Assembly: GCA_965219035.1 (NCBI GenBank)
Contig: CBDCMR010000003.1
Span: forward strand, 1,798,001-1,862,000
From: CBDCKN01 sp965219035
Lineage (GTDB): Bacteria; Gemmatimonadota; Gemmatimonadetes; Longimicrobiales; Gaopeijiaceae
Length of the DNA: 64,000 nucleotides
Direction of reading: 5' to 3'
The notes under the pieces are model-generated. The model saw only the letters and a program-made list of their open reading frames with translations. It ran no database searches and was not told the DNA's origin. Positions within the stretch are counted from its first letter, which is position 1; every line of letters starts with the position of its first letter. A program made the translations under genes and the position numbers. Below, one piece after another: positions 41,880-50,377 of this stretch.

Positions 41880-41940
41880 TGTTCCGTTGCGGATGCATCG
41901 TGCCCTCGACTGGCCGAGACACTTTGGCAACGGGACACTA
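41877..41940 (+). repeat. CTAG-type MITE-like element, medium form
   Basis: 64 bp flanked by CTAG on both sides. Left end TAGTGTTCCGTTGCGG, right end TTGGCAACGGGACACTAG. The interior GGATGCATCGTGCCCTCGAC and TGGCCGAGACACTTTGGC are shared with 32117-32178 and, less closely, with 53211-53375. It supplies the stop codon of the TlpA gene. Confidence 0.85.
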
Positions 41941-41959
41941 GGGGTTCCGGTCGACGCCT

Positions 41960-43096
41960 ATGTCCGTTCATACCTCGTTGGCAGCCGTCGAGACCCCGGC
42001 CGGGGTCGCCGACCTCGCCAAGGTCAGGGCCAATCTGGAGCGGGTAGTCGCCTACTGCCGTGAGCACGGTATTTCGTGGCGTCCCCACATCAAGACGCAC
42101 AAGTGCACCCGTCTGGCCCGCCTCCAAATCGAGGCCGGAGCACAGGGCCTGTCGGTGGCCACGCCCCGGGAGGCGGAGGTCATGTCCACGGTGTGTGACG
42201 ACCTTCTTCTGGCTTATCCCGTCATGGGGGACTCTAAGCTGGATCGGGTCATGGCCATACCCGAGCGCGTCCGGCTCACGGTGGGGCTCGACTCGGAGGC
42301 GGCCCTGAGGGCCGTGGCCGCCGCGGCTCAGCGAGCGGGAAGAACGGTCAGGATTCTGGTCGAAGTGGACCTTGGCATGAGCCGTGTGGGCCTGGAGACC
42401 AAGGGGGAGGCCGTTCGTCTGGCAGGCCGGGTTCGGGACTTCGAGGGGGTCGAGTATGCGGGGCTCATGTTCTACCCGGGCCACATCCGTGGACCACAGG
42501 ATGGGCAGGACGCCGAGCTCGAGGTCCTGGCTTCCGACCTCCGGGAGCTCTACGAAGCTCTGGAGGGGGCGGGGCTGTCACCGGAGGTGGTGAGCGGTGG
42601 CTCCACGCCGACCCTGTGGCGCAGCCACGAGCTTCCGGGTCTCACGGAGATCCGGAGCGGGACGGCCATCTTCTTCGATCGAGAGGGTTTCACCATCGGT
42701 GTCGCCGATTCCGAGGACATGGCCTACACGGTCCTGGCCACGGTGGTGAGCACGTCGATACGGGGCCAGGCCGTCATCGACGCGGGCTCCAAAGCCCTGG
42801 CGAAGGAGGCCAGGGGAGGAGACGAGGGGTTCGGTGTCCTCTTGGACCACCCCGAAGTGGTCCTCAAGGCAGTCTCGGAGGAGCACGGCGTCCTCGACAT
42901 CAACAGGAGCGACTGGCGTCCCGAGGTGGGAGAGCTGGTTCGGGTGCTCCCCAACCACGTGTGCGTGTCCGTGAATCTCCAGGACGAGCTACTGGTCCTG
43001 GCCGACGGAGCGCTGGAGCGCTGGCCCCTCGAGGCCCGGGGACGGCAGCCGTTCAGCGTCACCGGCAAACCGATGGCGGCGGAGCAGGCGACTTGA
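41960..43096 (+). CDS. D-threonine aldolase / D-serine dehydratase-like PLP enzyme
   Basis: 378 residues. The N-terminal alanine-racemase-like TIM barrel binds PLP: WRPHIKTHKC contains the Schiff-base Lys, with VEVDLGMSRVGL, GLMFYPGHI and VSGGSTPT for the phosphate. The C-terminal beta domain has INRSDWRPEVGELVRVLPNHVCVSVNL, whose His and Cys bind the metal in this family. It cleaves D-threonine-type beta-hydroxy amino acids or dehydrates D-serine; the exact substrate cannot be told. Its end overlaps hldE1. Confidence 0.88.
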   Translation: MSVHTSLAAVETPAGVADLAKVRANLERVVAYCREHGISWRPHIKTHKCTRLARLQIEAGAQGLSVATPREAEVMSTVCDDLLLAYPVMGDSKLDRVMAIPERVRLTVGLDSEAALRAVAAAAQRAGRTVRILVEVDLGMSRVGLETKGEAVRLAGRVRDFEGVEYAGLMFYPGHIRGPQDGQDAELEVLASDLRELYEALEGAGLSPEVVSGGSTPTLWRSHELPGLTEIRSGTAIFFDREGFTIGVADSEDMAYTVLATVVSTSIRGQAVIDAGSKALAKEARGGDEGFGVLLDHPEVVLKAVSEEHGVLDINRSDWRPEVGELVRVLPNHVCVSVNLQDELLVLADGALERWPLEARGRQPFSVTGKPMAAEQAT

Positions 43097-44085
43097 ACCG
43101 ACTCGGCGTTGACCGCATAGCCGAGCTCCTGGAGATGGCCCGGGACGTCCGGGTCCTGGTGGTGGGCGACGTGATGCTGGATCGGTACATCTCCGGTCGG
43201 GTGGCGCGCATCTCGCCCGAGGCCCCGGTCCCGGTGGTGCACGTCGAGGAAGACTCGTCGGCTGTGGGAGGCGCGGCCAACGTCGCCGCGAACGTGGTGG
43301 CCTTGGGGGCCGGGTGCGCCGTAGTGGGCTGTGTGGGCGACGACGAGGCGGGCCGGGAGCTCAGAGGCGAGCTGGCCGAGCTGGGCGTCCACCTCGATGG
43401 GCTTGTGGCGGCCCCGCAGCGTCCCACGACCGTGAAGACGCGGGTCATGGCCCGCCATCAGCAGGTCGTCCGGGTGGACCGTGAGCAGGTCGGCGACATC
43501 GATGAGGAGACGGCGGACCGGCTAGCGGAGGCGGCCCGCAGGCTGTCGAGCGCATGCTCGGCCGTCGCGATACAGGACTACAACAAAGGCGTCCTGGTGC
43601 CTTCGGTGGTGACGGCGGTCGTGACGGCCGCCGCGGAGTCGGACATCCCATCCGTCGTGGACCCGAAGCGCCAGCGCTTCTTCGAGTATCCGGGCATCAC
43701 GGTGTTCAAACCCAACGCCAAGGAGCTGGAGGACGCCCTGGGCGAGCCCCTGCGGCCCGACGACGGGACCTGGATGGAGGCGGTTCGGGAGCGCCTGGCG
43801 TGCCACCATCTTCTGCTCACTTTGGGCGAGCAGGGCATGGCGCTTCACTCGGAGGGAGCCGAGACAGTACTCCTGCCGACCTCGGCGCGCTCGGTGTACG
43901 ACGTTTCCGGAGCCGGGGACACGGTGACGGCGGTTCTCGCCGTGTGTCTGGCGGCAGGCGGGACGGCGCTGGAATCCGCTATCTTGGCCAACCACGCGGC
44001 GGCCCTCGAGGTGGCGAAGGCGGGTGTGGCGACGGTGATCCCGTCCGAGATCCTCGCTCACGCCGAGGAGACCCTCGCCGGGTGA
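43093..44085 (+). CDS. hldE1: D-glycero-beta-D-manno-heptose-7-phosphate kinase (HldE N-domain)
   Basis: About 330 residues from TTG 43093, overlapping the previous TGA. It phosphorylates heptose-7-P at C1 for LPS-core heptose synthesis. PfkB motifs are GDVMLDRYISGRVARISPEAPVPV, VGGAANVAANV, DPKRQRFFEYPG, FKPNAKELEDAL and SGAGDTVTAVLA, with the catalytic Asp in the last. The adenylyltransferase half of HldE is absent; the truncated gene at the right edge of the window may encode it. Confidence 0.93.
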   Translation: MNRLGVDRIAELLEMARDVRVLVVGDVMLDRYISGRVARISPEAPVPVVHVEEDSSAVGGAANVAANVVALGAGCAVVGCVGDDEAGRELRGELAELGVHLDGLVAAPQRPTTVKTRVMARHQQVVRVDREQVGDIDEETADRLAEAARRLSSACSAVAIQDYNKGVLVPSVVTAVVTAAAESDIPSVVDPKRQRFFEYPGITVFKPNAKELEDALGEPLRPDDGTWMEAVRERLACHHLLLTLGEQGMALHSEGAETVLLPTSARSVYDVSGAGDTVTAVLAVCLAAGGTALESAILANHAAALEVAKAGVATVIPSEILAHAEETLAG

Positions 44086-44135
44086 CCGAAACGGTCTAAA
44101 TATATCCACGACATCTCGTTAGGGAGTGTTACCGG

Positions 44136-44162
44136 ATGAATGACTTGAAGATAATTCGATGA
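44136..44162 (+). other. eight-codon mini-ORF duplicating the ridA start
   Basis: ATG AAT GAC TTG AAG ATA ATT CGA TGA encodes MNDLKIIR and overlaps the ridA ATG. The ridA protein starts MSDLKMI, so the mini-ORF is an almost exact copy of its beginning. It may be a tandem duplication at the translation start, or a short leader whose translation is coupled to ridA. Confidence 0.5.
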
Positions 44163-44545
44163 GTGACTTGAAGATGATCCACACCCCCGACGCCCCCGAG
44201 GCCATAGGCCCGTACTCACAGGCGGTGGTCGTCGACGAGTGGGTGTTCGCTTCGGGACAGATACCCATCGACCCCGCGACGGGCGAGTTGATCGACGGGG
44301 ACGTGGCCGCCCAGACCCACCAGGTCTTGAGCAACCTCGCGGCGGTGCTCCGCGAGGCGGGCAGCTCCCTGAGCAACGTGGTGAAGACCACCGTCTACCT
44401 GGCCGACATGAGCACGTTTACGGAGATGAACACCGTGTACGCCGAGCACTTCGGTAATCACCGGCCGGCCCGGGCGACGGTACAGGCCGCGGGCCTCCCG
44501 AAGGCCGTGGATGTGGAGATCGACGTGATCTCCCGAACGGGCTGA
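44159..44545 (+). CDS. ridA: RidA-family enamine/imine deaminase
   Basis: 128 residues. Hydrolyses reactive 2-aminoacrylate-type enamines formed by PLP enzymes. The family signatures are present: APEAIGPYSQAVVVDEWVFASGQI, QTHQVLSNLAAVLREAGSSLSNVVKTTVYLADM and RATVQAAGLPKAVDVEIDVI. The Arg that binds the substrate carboxylate lies in RATVQ. It is close to a PLP-dependent D-threonine-aldolase-like gene, which may be a source of such enamines. Confidence 0.95.
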   Translation: MSDLKMIHTPDAPEAIGPYSQAVVVDEWVFASGQIPIDPATGELIDGDVAAQTHQVLSNLAAVLREAGSSLSNVVKTTVYLADMSTFTEMNTVYAEHFGNHRPARATVQAAGLPKAVDVEIDVISRTG

Positions 44546-44671
44546 GGCATGACCTGGGCCGGCTGGGGAAGCATCTTCGAAATGCTCTCCGCAAAGCTGG
44601 ACCTGGACCTCGAGCAGCTGACGCTGATCGTCCAACAGGATCTGGTGAGGCTGAACGAGCTCCTACGCTCG

Positions 44672-45025
44672 ATGGACATGAGAAGACTGCTTCCCGGTGT
44701 GAGAATGGCCGCCCTGATCCTCTTGGTGGGGATCACGGGGTGCTCTGGGTTCGGGGGTGGTGACCCGTTCACGGGCACCACTAAGGCCATGATCTTCATC
44801 GAGGTCGACAACCTGAACTTCAACCAGGCCACGATCTGGATGTTGTCCAGCTCCGGCCAGTGGCGCCTGGGCGTGGTGGACGGGAATGTGCGTAAGACCT
44901 TCTCGGTACAATGGCGCCGATCGGATGATCTGCGGCTGAGGGTGCGGGTCATGGGCCAGCGGGGCTACACCACGGGCCGGCAGCTGGTCTTTCCGGGGGA
45001 CCGCATCCAGCTTCGTATCACATGA
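44672..45025 (+). CDS. small lipoprotein, unknown
   Basis: 117 residues from ATG 44672, chosen because a lipoprotein signal follows directly (AALILLVGITGC, lipobox Cys at about 26). The mature part has a beta-rich pattern (AMIFIEVDNLNFNQATIWML, RLRVRVMGQRGYTTG). I do not recognise a family by name. An in-frame extension to 44549 would place an acidic helix before the signal and is less likely. It is followed at once by another very small lipoprotein. Confidence 0.65.
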   Translation: MDMRRLLPGVRMAALILLVGITGCSGFGGGDPFTGTTKAMIFIEVDNLNFNQATIWMLSSSGQWRLGVVDGNVRKTFSVQWRRSDDLRLRVRVMGQRGYTTGRQLVFPGDRIQLRIT

Positions 45026-45063
45026 GGCCTCTATCCGCCGTGCGACCCTCGGTTGGGAGCACC

Positions 45064-45174
45064 ATGAAGCGTTTCGCGATGTACGGTCCTCTGTTCTTCG
45101 TCCTGGGGATCGGCGCGTGTCAGACCACGAGGGGGGAGACCCTGAGGCAGTCGGAGCTTCGCAACCACAGGTAA
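45064..45174 (+). CDS. tiny lipoprotein (36 residues)
   Basis: ATG 45064 to TAA 45174 encodes MKRFAMYGPLFFVLGIGACQ and a short polar tail (TTRGETLRQSELRNHR). It has a positively charged start, a hydrophobic core and the lipobox GIGAC, so it is a complete lipoprotein signal with only about 17 mature residues. It may be a genuine small lipoprotein or a lipoprotein gene truncated at its 3' end. It converges with the aldehyde dehydrogenase gene. Confidence 0.5.
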   Translation: MKRFAMYGPLFFVLGIGACQTTRGETLRQSELRNHR

Positions 45175-45206
45175 GGCGTATTGTGGCGGTGCGAGACCGC
45201 CCCGGG

Positions 45207-47642
45207 CTATTCCCCGTAGGGGACCCAGATGTTCTTGATCTGTGTGGCCTGCCTCAGGAACTCTTCGCCCTCGCCGTGCTCGGCGCTCCACCAGTCCCGG
45301 TGCATTCCGTAGCTGACCCACGTCCGCTTCATGTTGCCTGTGGACAGCCGCTCCACCCCTTCGCTGCCCGAGGCGTCACCCATGAACCACATGCCGTCCA
45401 CGTCGTCGTGGGCGGCCAGGACCGGGGCCAGCTCCTGCCGGAGCCCGGTCACGATGTTCAGGGCGCCCCCGGGGACATCCGACGTCTCGAGAACCTGATA
45501 GAGGTGCGTTGCCAGGAGGGGCCAGCGCTCGGAGGGGACGGCGACGACGGCGTTCCCCATGGCCAGCAGGGGAGCCACCAGCGAAACGAAGGCCAGGAGG
45601 GGTGCCTCATCGGGACATACGACGGCCACCACGCCGACGGGCTCGGGCATGGCCAGCGTGACGTTCCGGAACGGCGTGTGGTGCACCAGGCCGTCGTACT
45701 TGTCCGCCCAGGCGGCGTAGGTGAAGAGCCGCCGGAGCGTGAGGCCCACTTCCGCCTCGGCGACCTTCCTACGGATTCCCGTCAGCTGCTGGAGGCGGTC
45801 GCGGAACTCGTCCTGGCGAATCGAGAGATTCTCCGCCAGGTAATAGAGGACTTGGGCCCGGTTGTGCGAGGTCTTGGGCGTCCACAGCCCGGCTCCCTGG
45901 TGGGCCGCCTCTGCCGCATTGCGGATGTCCTTTCGATTTCCCCGGGGCACTTCGCCGATGATGGTTCCGTCCTTCCCACGGACCAACAAGCTGTAGTCCC
46001 CGTCGGCTCGGACCTGCTTGCCGCCCACGTACAGCTTGGTGGTCCGATCGATGGCCGGGGTCTTCCCACGGTCACCCCCGGCCGAGGCCGAGGGTCCCGC
46101 CTCCGCGGGATCCAATAGTCCCGACTGGTCGGAAGTCCTGGGACCATACGGCCGGTCCCGCGCGCCATCCTTCCCGCCGACCGGCGTCACGTACTCCCAG
46201 AGCCCCTCCTTGCCGCCCTCTCTCCCGTATCCGCTTTCCCGGTATCCGCCGAAGCCCGAGGCGGCGTCGAACAGGTTGGTACAGTTCACCCAGATCGTTC
46301 CGGCCTTGAGCTTGGGGGCGATGTCGAGGGCGAGGTTCACGCTCTCCGTCCAGATGCTGGCCGCCAACCCATAGCGCGTGTCGTTGGCCAACTCCACCGA
46401 CTCCTCGGGCGTGCGGAAGCTCATCATGACGACCACGGGCCCGAAGATCTCGACGCGCGCGATCGTGGACGAAGGGCTGACGTCGGTGCAGAGCGTGGGA
46501 GGATAGAACCATCCCTCCCTGGGGGTTGCCCAGGACGGCTGCCAGATCCGAGCGCCCTCCGCCTTCCCCTGCTCGACGAGGGCCCGGATCTTCTCCAGTT
46601 GGACGGGAGCGACGATGGCACCCAGGTCCACGGACTTGTCGAGCGGATCCCCCATGCGAAGGGTCTCCATGCGGGCCCGCAGCTTGCGCTCGAGTGTCTC
46701 TGCGATGCCTTCCTGGACCAGGATGCGGGAGCCGGCGCAGCACACCTCGCCTTGGTTGAACCAGATGGCGTCCACCACGCCCTCGACGACGCTGTCGAGG
46801 TCGGCGTCCTCGTAGACGAGGAAGGGCGACTTGCCGCCGAGCTCGAGCGATATCTTCTTGCCGCTCCCCGCCGTCGCAGCGCGGATGATCCGGCCCACCT
46901 CCGTGGATCCCGTAAAGGCGATCTTGTGCACGTCGGGATGCTCCACCAGGGCCGCTCCCGTCTCGCCGTCGCCCGTCACGACGTTGACCACCCCCGGTGG
47001 GAGGCCCACATCCTGGCAGAGCTCGGCGAAGAGGAGGGCCGTCAGAGACGTGAACTCGGCCGGCTTCAGGACCAGCGTGTTTCCCATGGCCAGAGCCGGG
47101 GCGATCTTCCATGAAAGCATGAGCAAGGGGAAGTTCCACGGAATGATCTGGCCCACCACGCCCACGGGGCCGTAGCCAGGTAGGGCCTCGTCCCGAAGCT
47201 GGGCCCATCCAGCGTGGTGGAAGAAGTGGCGGGCCACCAGTGGGATATCCAGGTCCCGCGACTCCCGGATGGGCTTGCCGTTGTCCATGCTCTCGAGGAC
47301 GGCGAAGAGGCGGGCCCGCTTCTGGATGCCCCGGCCCAGGGCGTAGAGGTAACGCGCCCTGGCGTGCCCATCCAGGTTGCTCCACGAGGGAAACGCCTTC
47401 GCGGCGGCCTGCACGGCAGCATCGACATCCTGGCTGCTCCCCTGGCTGATAGTCGCGAGGCGCGCACCGGTGGCCGGGCTCAACGTTTCGAATCGCTCCT
47501 CGTCAGCCCCGGCGACCCAAGCCCCGTCGATGAAGTGATCGAAGGAGCGCGCGTATCCATCGAGCCACTCCTCCACAAGCTCCACGCTCTCCGGCGCGGG
47601 GCCGTACTCCATGGTTTCGAAGATGTCCGCGATCTTGCTCAT
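45207..47642 (-). CDS. double-domain aldehyde dehydrogenase (ALDH16-like)
   Basis: 811 residues with two tandem aldehyde-dehydrogenase domains. The first (about 35-495) is complete: IIPWNFPLLML, GSTEVGRII, LELGGKSPFLV (catalytic Glu) and NQGEVCCAGSRI (catalytic Cys). The second (about 530-800) keeps the NAD-binding style fold (GVVAVVCPDEAPLLAFVSL) but lacks an obvious nucleophile Cys, as in ALDH16-type proteins. It is encoded 31 bases downstream of deoC on the same strand, so it probably oxidises acetaldehyde from the aldolase reaction (inference). Confidence 0.9.
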   Translation of the reverse strand: MSKIADIFETMEYGPAPESVELVEEWLDGYARSFDHFIDGAWVAGADEERFETLSPATGARLATISQGSSQDVDAAVQAAAKAFPSWSNLDGHARARYLYALGRGIQKRARLFAVLESMDNGKPIRESRDLDIPLVARHFFHHAGWAQLRDEALPGYGPVGVVGQIIPWNFPLLMLSWKIAPALAMGNTLVLKPAEFTSLTALLFAELCQDVGLPPGVVNVVTGDGETGAALVEHPDVHKIAFTGSTEVGRIIRAATAGSGKKISLELGGKSPFLVYEDADLDSVVEGVVDAIWFNQGEVCCAGSRILVQEGIAETLERKLRARMETLRMGDPLDKSVDLGAIVAPVQLEKIRALVEQGKAEGARIWQPSWATPREGWFYPPTLCTDVSPSSTIARVEIFGPVVVMMSFRTPEESVELANDTRYGLAASIWTESVNLALDIAPKLKAGTIWVNCTNLFDAASGFGGYRESGYGREGGKEGLWEYVTPVGGKDGARDRPYGPRTSDQSGLLDPAEAGPSASAGGDRGKTPAIDRTTKLYVGGKQVRADGDYSLLVRGKDGTIIGEVPRGNRKDIRNAAEAAHQGAGLWTPKTSHNRAQVLYYLAENLSIRQDEFRDRLQQLTGIRRKVAEAEVGLTLRRLFTYAAWADKYDGLVHHTPFRNVTLAMPEPVGVVAVVCPDEAPLLAFVSLVAPLLAMGNAVVAVPSERWPLLATHLYQVLETSDVPGGALNIVTGLRQELAPVLAAHDDVDGMWFMGDASGSEGVERLSTGNMKRTWVSYGMHRDWWSAEHGEGEEFLRQATQIKNIWVPYGE

Positions 47643-47673
47643 CTATGGTCGGGCCGTTGAACTGGGCGCAGTA

Positions 47674-48684
47674 TCATGCTAGGGGGTGTCGGTGCGCCGC
47701 CGAGTACCGTCCGGTCAGATGATGCTCAAGCTGGCGCTCGATGTCGCCCAGGAGCGAGCTGACGCCGAATCGGAAGAGGTCCGGTTCCACCCAGGCGTTG
47801 CCCAGCTCCTCCTTCATGAGGATCAGCCAGATGAGGGCCTCTTTTGCCTTCCGGATCCCACCGGCGGGCTTGAAGCCGACCTGATAGCCGGTCCGCTCGC
47901 CGTACTCCCGGATGGAGCGCGCCATGGTGAGTCCCACGGAGAGGGTGGCGTTGGTCGGCTCCTTGCCTGTGGAGGTCTTCACGAAGTCGGCGCCCGCCAT
48001 CATGCAAACCAGGCTGGCCCGGTAGACGTTCCGCAGCGTGCCCAGCTCTCCCGTCGCGAGGATCGTCTTCAGGTGTGCCGGCCCGCACGCTTCCCGGAAG
48101 GTCCTCACCTCGTCGTAGAGGGCCTCCCAGTCGCCCGCGAGAACGTGGGCCCGTGTGATGACGATGTCGATCTCGGCCGCACCCGCGGCCACCGAAGCGC
48201 CGATCTCGGCGACCCGCTGGGCGAACGGGCTCAGCCCGGCCGGGAAGCCGGTGGACACCGCAGCGACGGGGATGCCGGATCCCTGCAAGGCCTGGACGGC
48301 TGTCTCGACCATGGTGTGGTAAACACAGACCGCGCCGGTGGTAAGACCGAGAGATCCGACACCGAGGCCCTCGAGAATATCCTGTCGGACCGGCTGGCGA
48401 GCCTTCGCGCACAACCTGCGCACGCGTCCGGGAGTGTCGTCTCCGGCGAGCGTGGTGAGATCTATGCACGAGACCGCCTTCAGGAGCCAAGCCGCCTGCC
48501 ACTCCTTCTTTACGCTGCGGCGGGTGCCCAGGGTGGCGGCTCGTCGCTCCACCGCACTCCGGTTGACGCGGACCTCCCGAACCCACCCCGGCTCGAACAG
48601 TTTGCCGGGGTTGCGGGCGCTCCGAATTGGGGCCGGCTCGGTCGTGGCGGGCGTGGCCTGTTCTCTGGAGCGTGTGGAGACCAT
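47674..48684 (-). CDS. deoC: deoxyribose-phosphate aldolase
   Basis: Splits 2-deoxyribose-5-phosphate into glyceraldehyde-3-phosphate and acetaldehyde. The core resembles class I DeoC: CIDLTTLAGDDT, VCVYHTMVETA, IDIVITRAHVLAG, LKTILATGELG, ADFVKTSTGKE (Schiff-base Lys) and VGFKPAGGIRKAKEAL. The first about 60 residues are proline/alanine-rich and may be over-extended, so the true start could be a later codon. It is followed by the ALDH, which suggests a deoxynucleoside-catabolic pair. Confidence 0.92.
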   Translation of the reverse strand: MVSTRSREQATPATTEPAPIRSARNPGKLFEPGWVREVRVNRSAVERRAATLGTRRSVKKEWQAAWLLKAVSCIDLTTLAGDDTPGRVRRLCAKARQPVRQDILEGLGVGSLGLTTGAVCVYHTMVETAVQALQGSGIPVAAVSTGFPAGLSPFAQRVAEIGASVAAGAAEIDIVITRAHVLAGDWEALYDEVRTFREACGPAHLKTILATGELGTLRNVYRASLVCMMAGADFVKTSTGKEPTNATLSVGLTMARSIREYGERTGYQVGFKPAGGIRKAKEALIWLILMKEELGNAWVEPDLFRFGVSSLLGDIERQLEHHLTGRYSAAHRHPLA

Positions 48685-48976
48685 AGGGACCCGTTGTGGT
48701 TCATGCGGCGGCGTGCAACATAGCCGAGGTGTGGGTTAGGGTACAGTGTGTCTCTCCATGCCGCAGCACGGCCTTGTACGTATATTCACGATATAAAGAT
48801 ACGTACACGTCTCCGAAGAGCATCTCGGCGAGCTTCCTATTGAGCGATTGCCGCCCCAGCGTTGGGTCCGGATCGCGTTGCCCGAAGTTTGAAATGCCGA
48901 CAAGTTTCGCGAAGGGGACGGTGTACGGAGGTCGGCGAGGATGCTGATACCTGGAATCCCTTGCGGCACAACGACT

Positions 48977-49073
48977 GGGGGCGGATGGGGTCTGGTGGCC
49001 CCACTGGTCTTCAAAACCAGCTCGCCCGGCTGAACCCCGGGCTGGTGGGTTCGATTCCCACACGCTCCCGCCA
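48977..49073 (+). tRNA. selC: tRNA-Sec (UCA)
   Basis: Selenocysteine tRNA. The acceptor GGGGGCG pairs with CGCTCCC (an eighth pair is not formed), followed by G and an encoded CCA. The D stem is the long six-pair form GGGGTC/GGCCCC. The anticodon stem is CTGGT/ACCAG with loop CTTCAAA (anticodon TCA). A large variable arm, GCCCGG/CCGGGC, and a five-pair T stem, GTGGG/CCCAC, complete it. The combination of TCA, long D stem and long extra arm is specific to tRNA-Sec. 48685-48976 upstream holds no gene; AT-rich sequence near 48780-48805 (inverted TACGTAT/ATACGTA) may include its promoter. Confidence 0.93.
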
Positions 49074-49176
49074 CATGTGAAGTTGCCGTTGGGCAACGAG
49101 TTAGGGGCTCCGGCGGTTCTCAGTGAACCAGGCCGGAGCCCCTTGTTGTTGCCGGGACTGTGCCGCGATTGTGCCA
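49052..49176 (+). repeat. direct repeat spanning tRNA-Sec 3' end, copy 1
   Basis: Starts in the T arm (CGATTCCCACACGCTCCC), runs through the terminator and ends near CAGGATTGTGCC. A diverged copy is at 50238-50361. Duplication of a tRNA 3' end is the normal signature of tyrosine-integrase attachment sites, so this may be a fossil attL/attR pair. Confidence 0.75.
49104..49150 (+). terminator. tRNA-Sec terminator
   Basis: GGGGCTCCGG (49104-49113) and CCGGAGCCCC (49133-49142) form a 10-bp stem followed by TTGTTGTT. It ends the selC transcript. The second repeat copy keeps the hairpin with one mismatch. Confidence 0.8.
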
Positions 49177-49194
49177 GGATTGTGCCGCTGCGGG

Positions 49195-49470
49195 CTATTT
49201 CTGGAGGGGCAGCACCCGCCTTTCAAGGTCCGTATCCGGTGCGCCATGAAGCTCGGCCAGCTTGCCGACGACGTCCTCCAGGTCGCAGTGGCCCCAGCAG
49301 CCGTTGTTGCCGTCCTCGAAGGCCTTCCCGTATCCCGAGCTACCGCGAACGTTGGGCAGAAGAACTGCATATCCCCGCTGGACGAGAACTGGACGTGCTG
49401 CTGGAAGGTGTCGTGGTACTGGCTGGTCGGAGTGATGTTCGGGGGGGTGAGTCCGGCGAAGAGTGATTAC
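49195..49470 (-). pseudogene. S9 prolyl-oligopeptidase fragment
   Basis: VQRGYAVLLPNVRGSSGYGKAFEDGNNGCWG followed by DLEDVV is the region just before the catalytic Ser of S9 peptidases (NPRGSTGYG...). Nothing else of that enzyme is present. It is fused in frame to the permease fragment upstream, so the junction is a deletion or rearrangement scar. Confidence 0.65.
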
Positions 49471-49544
49471 GTGTTGGGGTGGTGAATATTGAGTAGTAAG
49501 AACGAATGATTGCAGTGTTGATGACGTGTTTTGCGGCCACGTCC

Positions 49545-49938
49545 GTCCAGACGCCATCTGTGGGCGGTGCTGGTCCTCAGGTAGGTCGATCTCCGGATAC
49601 ATGGGCAGGTACGTCTCGGCGTCGATGGCGAACTGGGCGAAGAAGTTCCGGGCATCGATGTAGACACCCCCGAACCAGTTGGCCCACGAGACGCTGCCGA
49701 CCCCCTCGACTGCACGGATGCGCTGGGTATGTGCCTGTGGCAGCGGAAACGTGATCCCACTGGCGGAGCTGGTGACCAGGCGGCTCTCACTGCCGACCTC
49801 AGAGGCGGCCTCGAGGGCGGTCAGCACGGATCGGAGGCTGGCGAACAGGAAAAATGCCACCGCGACGCTCAAGACGGTGAGGATCGTGCGGCTCTTGTTC
49901 CGGCCCATGTTGGCCAGCACCAAGCGAGCGTACCTCAT
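49545..49938 (-). pseudogene. N-terminal fragment of MacB/FtsX-type ABC permease
   Basis: From ATG 49938, RYARLVLANMGRNKSRTILT and VLSVAVAFFLFASLRSVLTAL are the first membrane helix and lead of an FtsX-like permease, followed by the start of the periplasmic domain (IRAVEGVGSVSWANWFGGVY). The frame then runs into unrelated sequence near 49545. The rest of the permease is missing. Confidence 0.65.
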
Positions 49939-50050
49939 ACTGTGAACACCCCCTTGTCGAGGTGCATGATCACCCGCGCGCGCGGCCGCTTTCGCGTCAT
50001 GCGTGACCATGATGATGGTCTCGACGCAGGGCGCGCATCGAGTCCGGCGA
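49935..50050 (-). pseudogene. C-terminal scrap of ABC-exporter ATPase
   Basis: Two frames together give the end of a MacB-type ATPase: VETIIMVTHDAKAAARA, then after a one-base shift RVIMHLDKGVFTV and stop. The stop overlaps the permease start, as in an intact macAB-like operon. 50051-50237 holds nothing that I can identify. Confidence 0.6.
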
Positions 50051-50237
50051 GGGTCGGTCGCGATCGATCGTCAAGCCGGTCAGATCGGGTCGGGATTCGG
50101 CCATGGAGATCCGGGAGCCTCCCGGTCATAGCACTACGGGGTCGTGAAGGCGCTCAATCGGCGAGACACAATGTACATGATTCCGATGTGCACCACCCGC
50201 GCGGGTGGGGTTCACACGAGCCTACGGATGGGCTCGA

Positions 50238-50361
50238 CGATTCCCACACGCTCCCGCCACATGTGAAGTTGCCCGAGCGGCAACGACTTAGGGGCTCCTG
50301 CGGTTCTCAGTGTGAACCAGGCCGGAGCCCCTTCTTGCTACCGGGACTGTGCCGCGGTGCC
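50238..50361 (+). repeat. direct repeat of tRNA-Sec 3' end, copy 2
   Basis: Begins CGATTCCCACACGCTCCC and continues like copy 1 with a few substitutions and indels, to about CAGAATTGTGC. The anticodon half of the tRNA is absent, so it is not a functional tRNA gene. Confidence 0.75.
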
Positions 50362-50377
50362 AGAATTGTGCAGTTAA

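Noticed and set aside
48701..48960. Possible small gene upstream of selC (minus-strand frame with LNRKLAEMLFGDVYV)
   Set aside because: The frame runs through the tRNA, has no ribosome-binding site and shows no recognisable motif. Left as intergenic.
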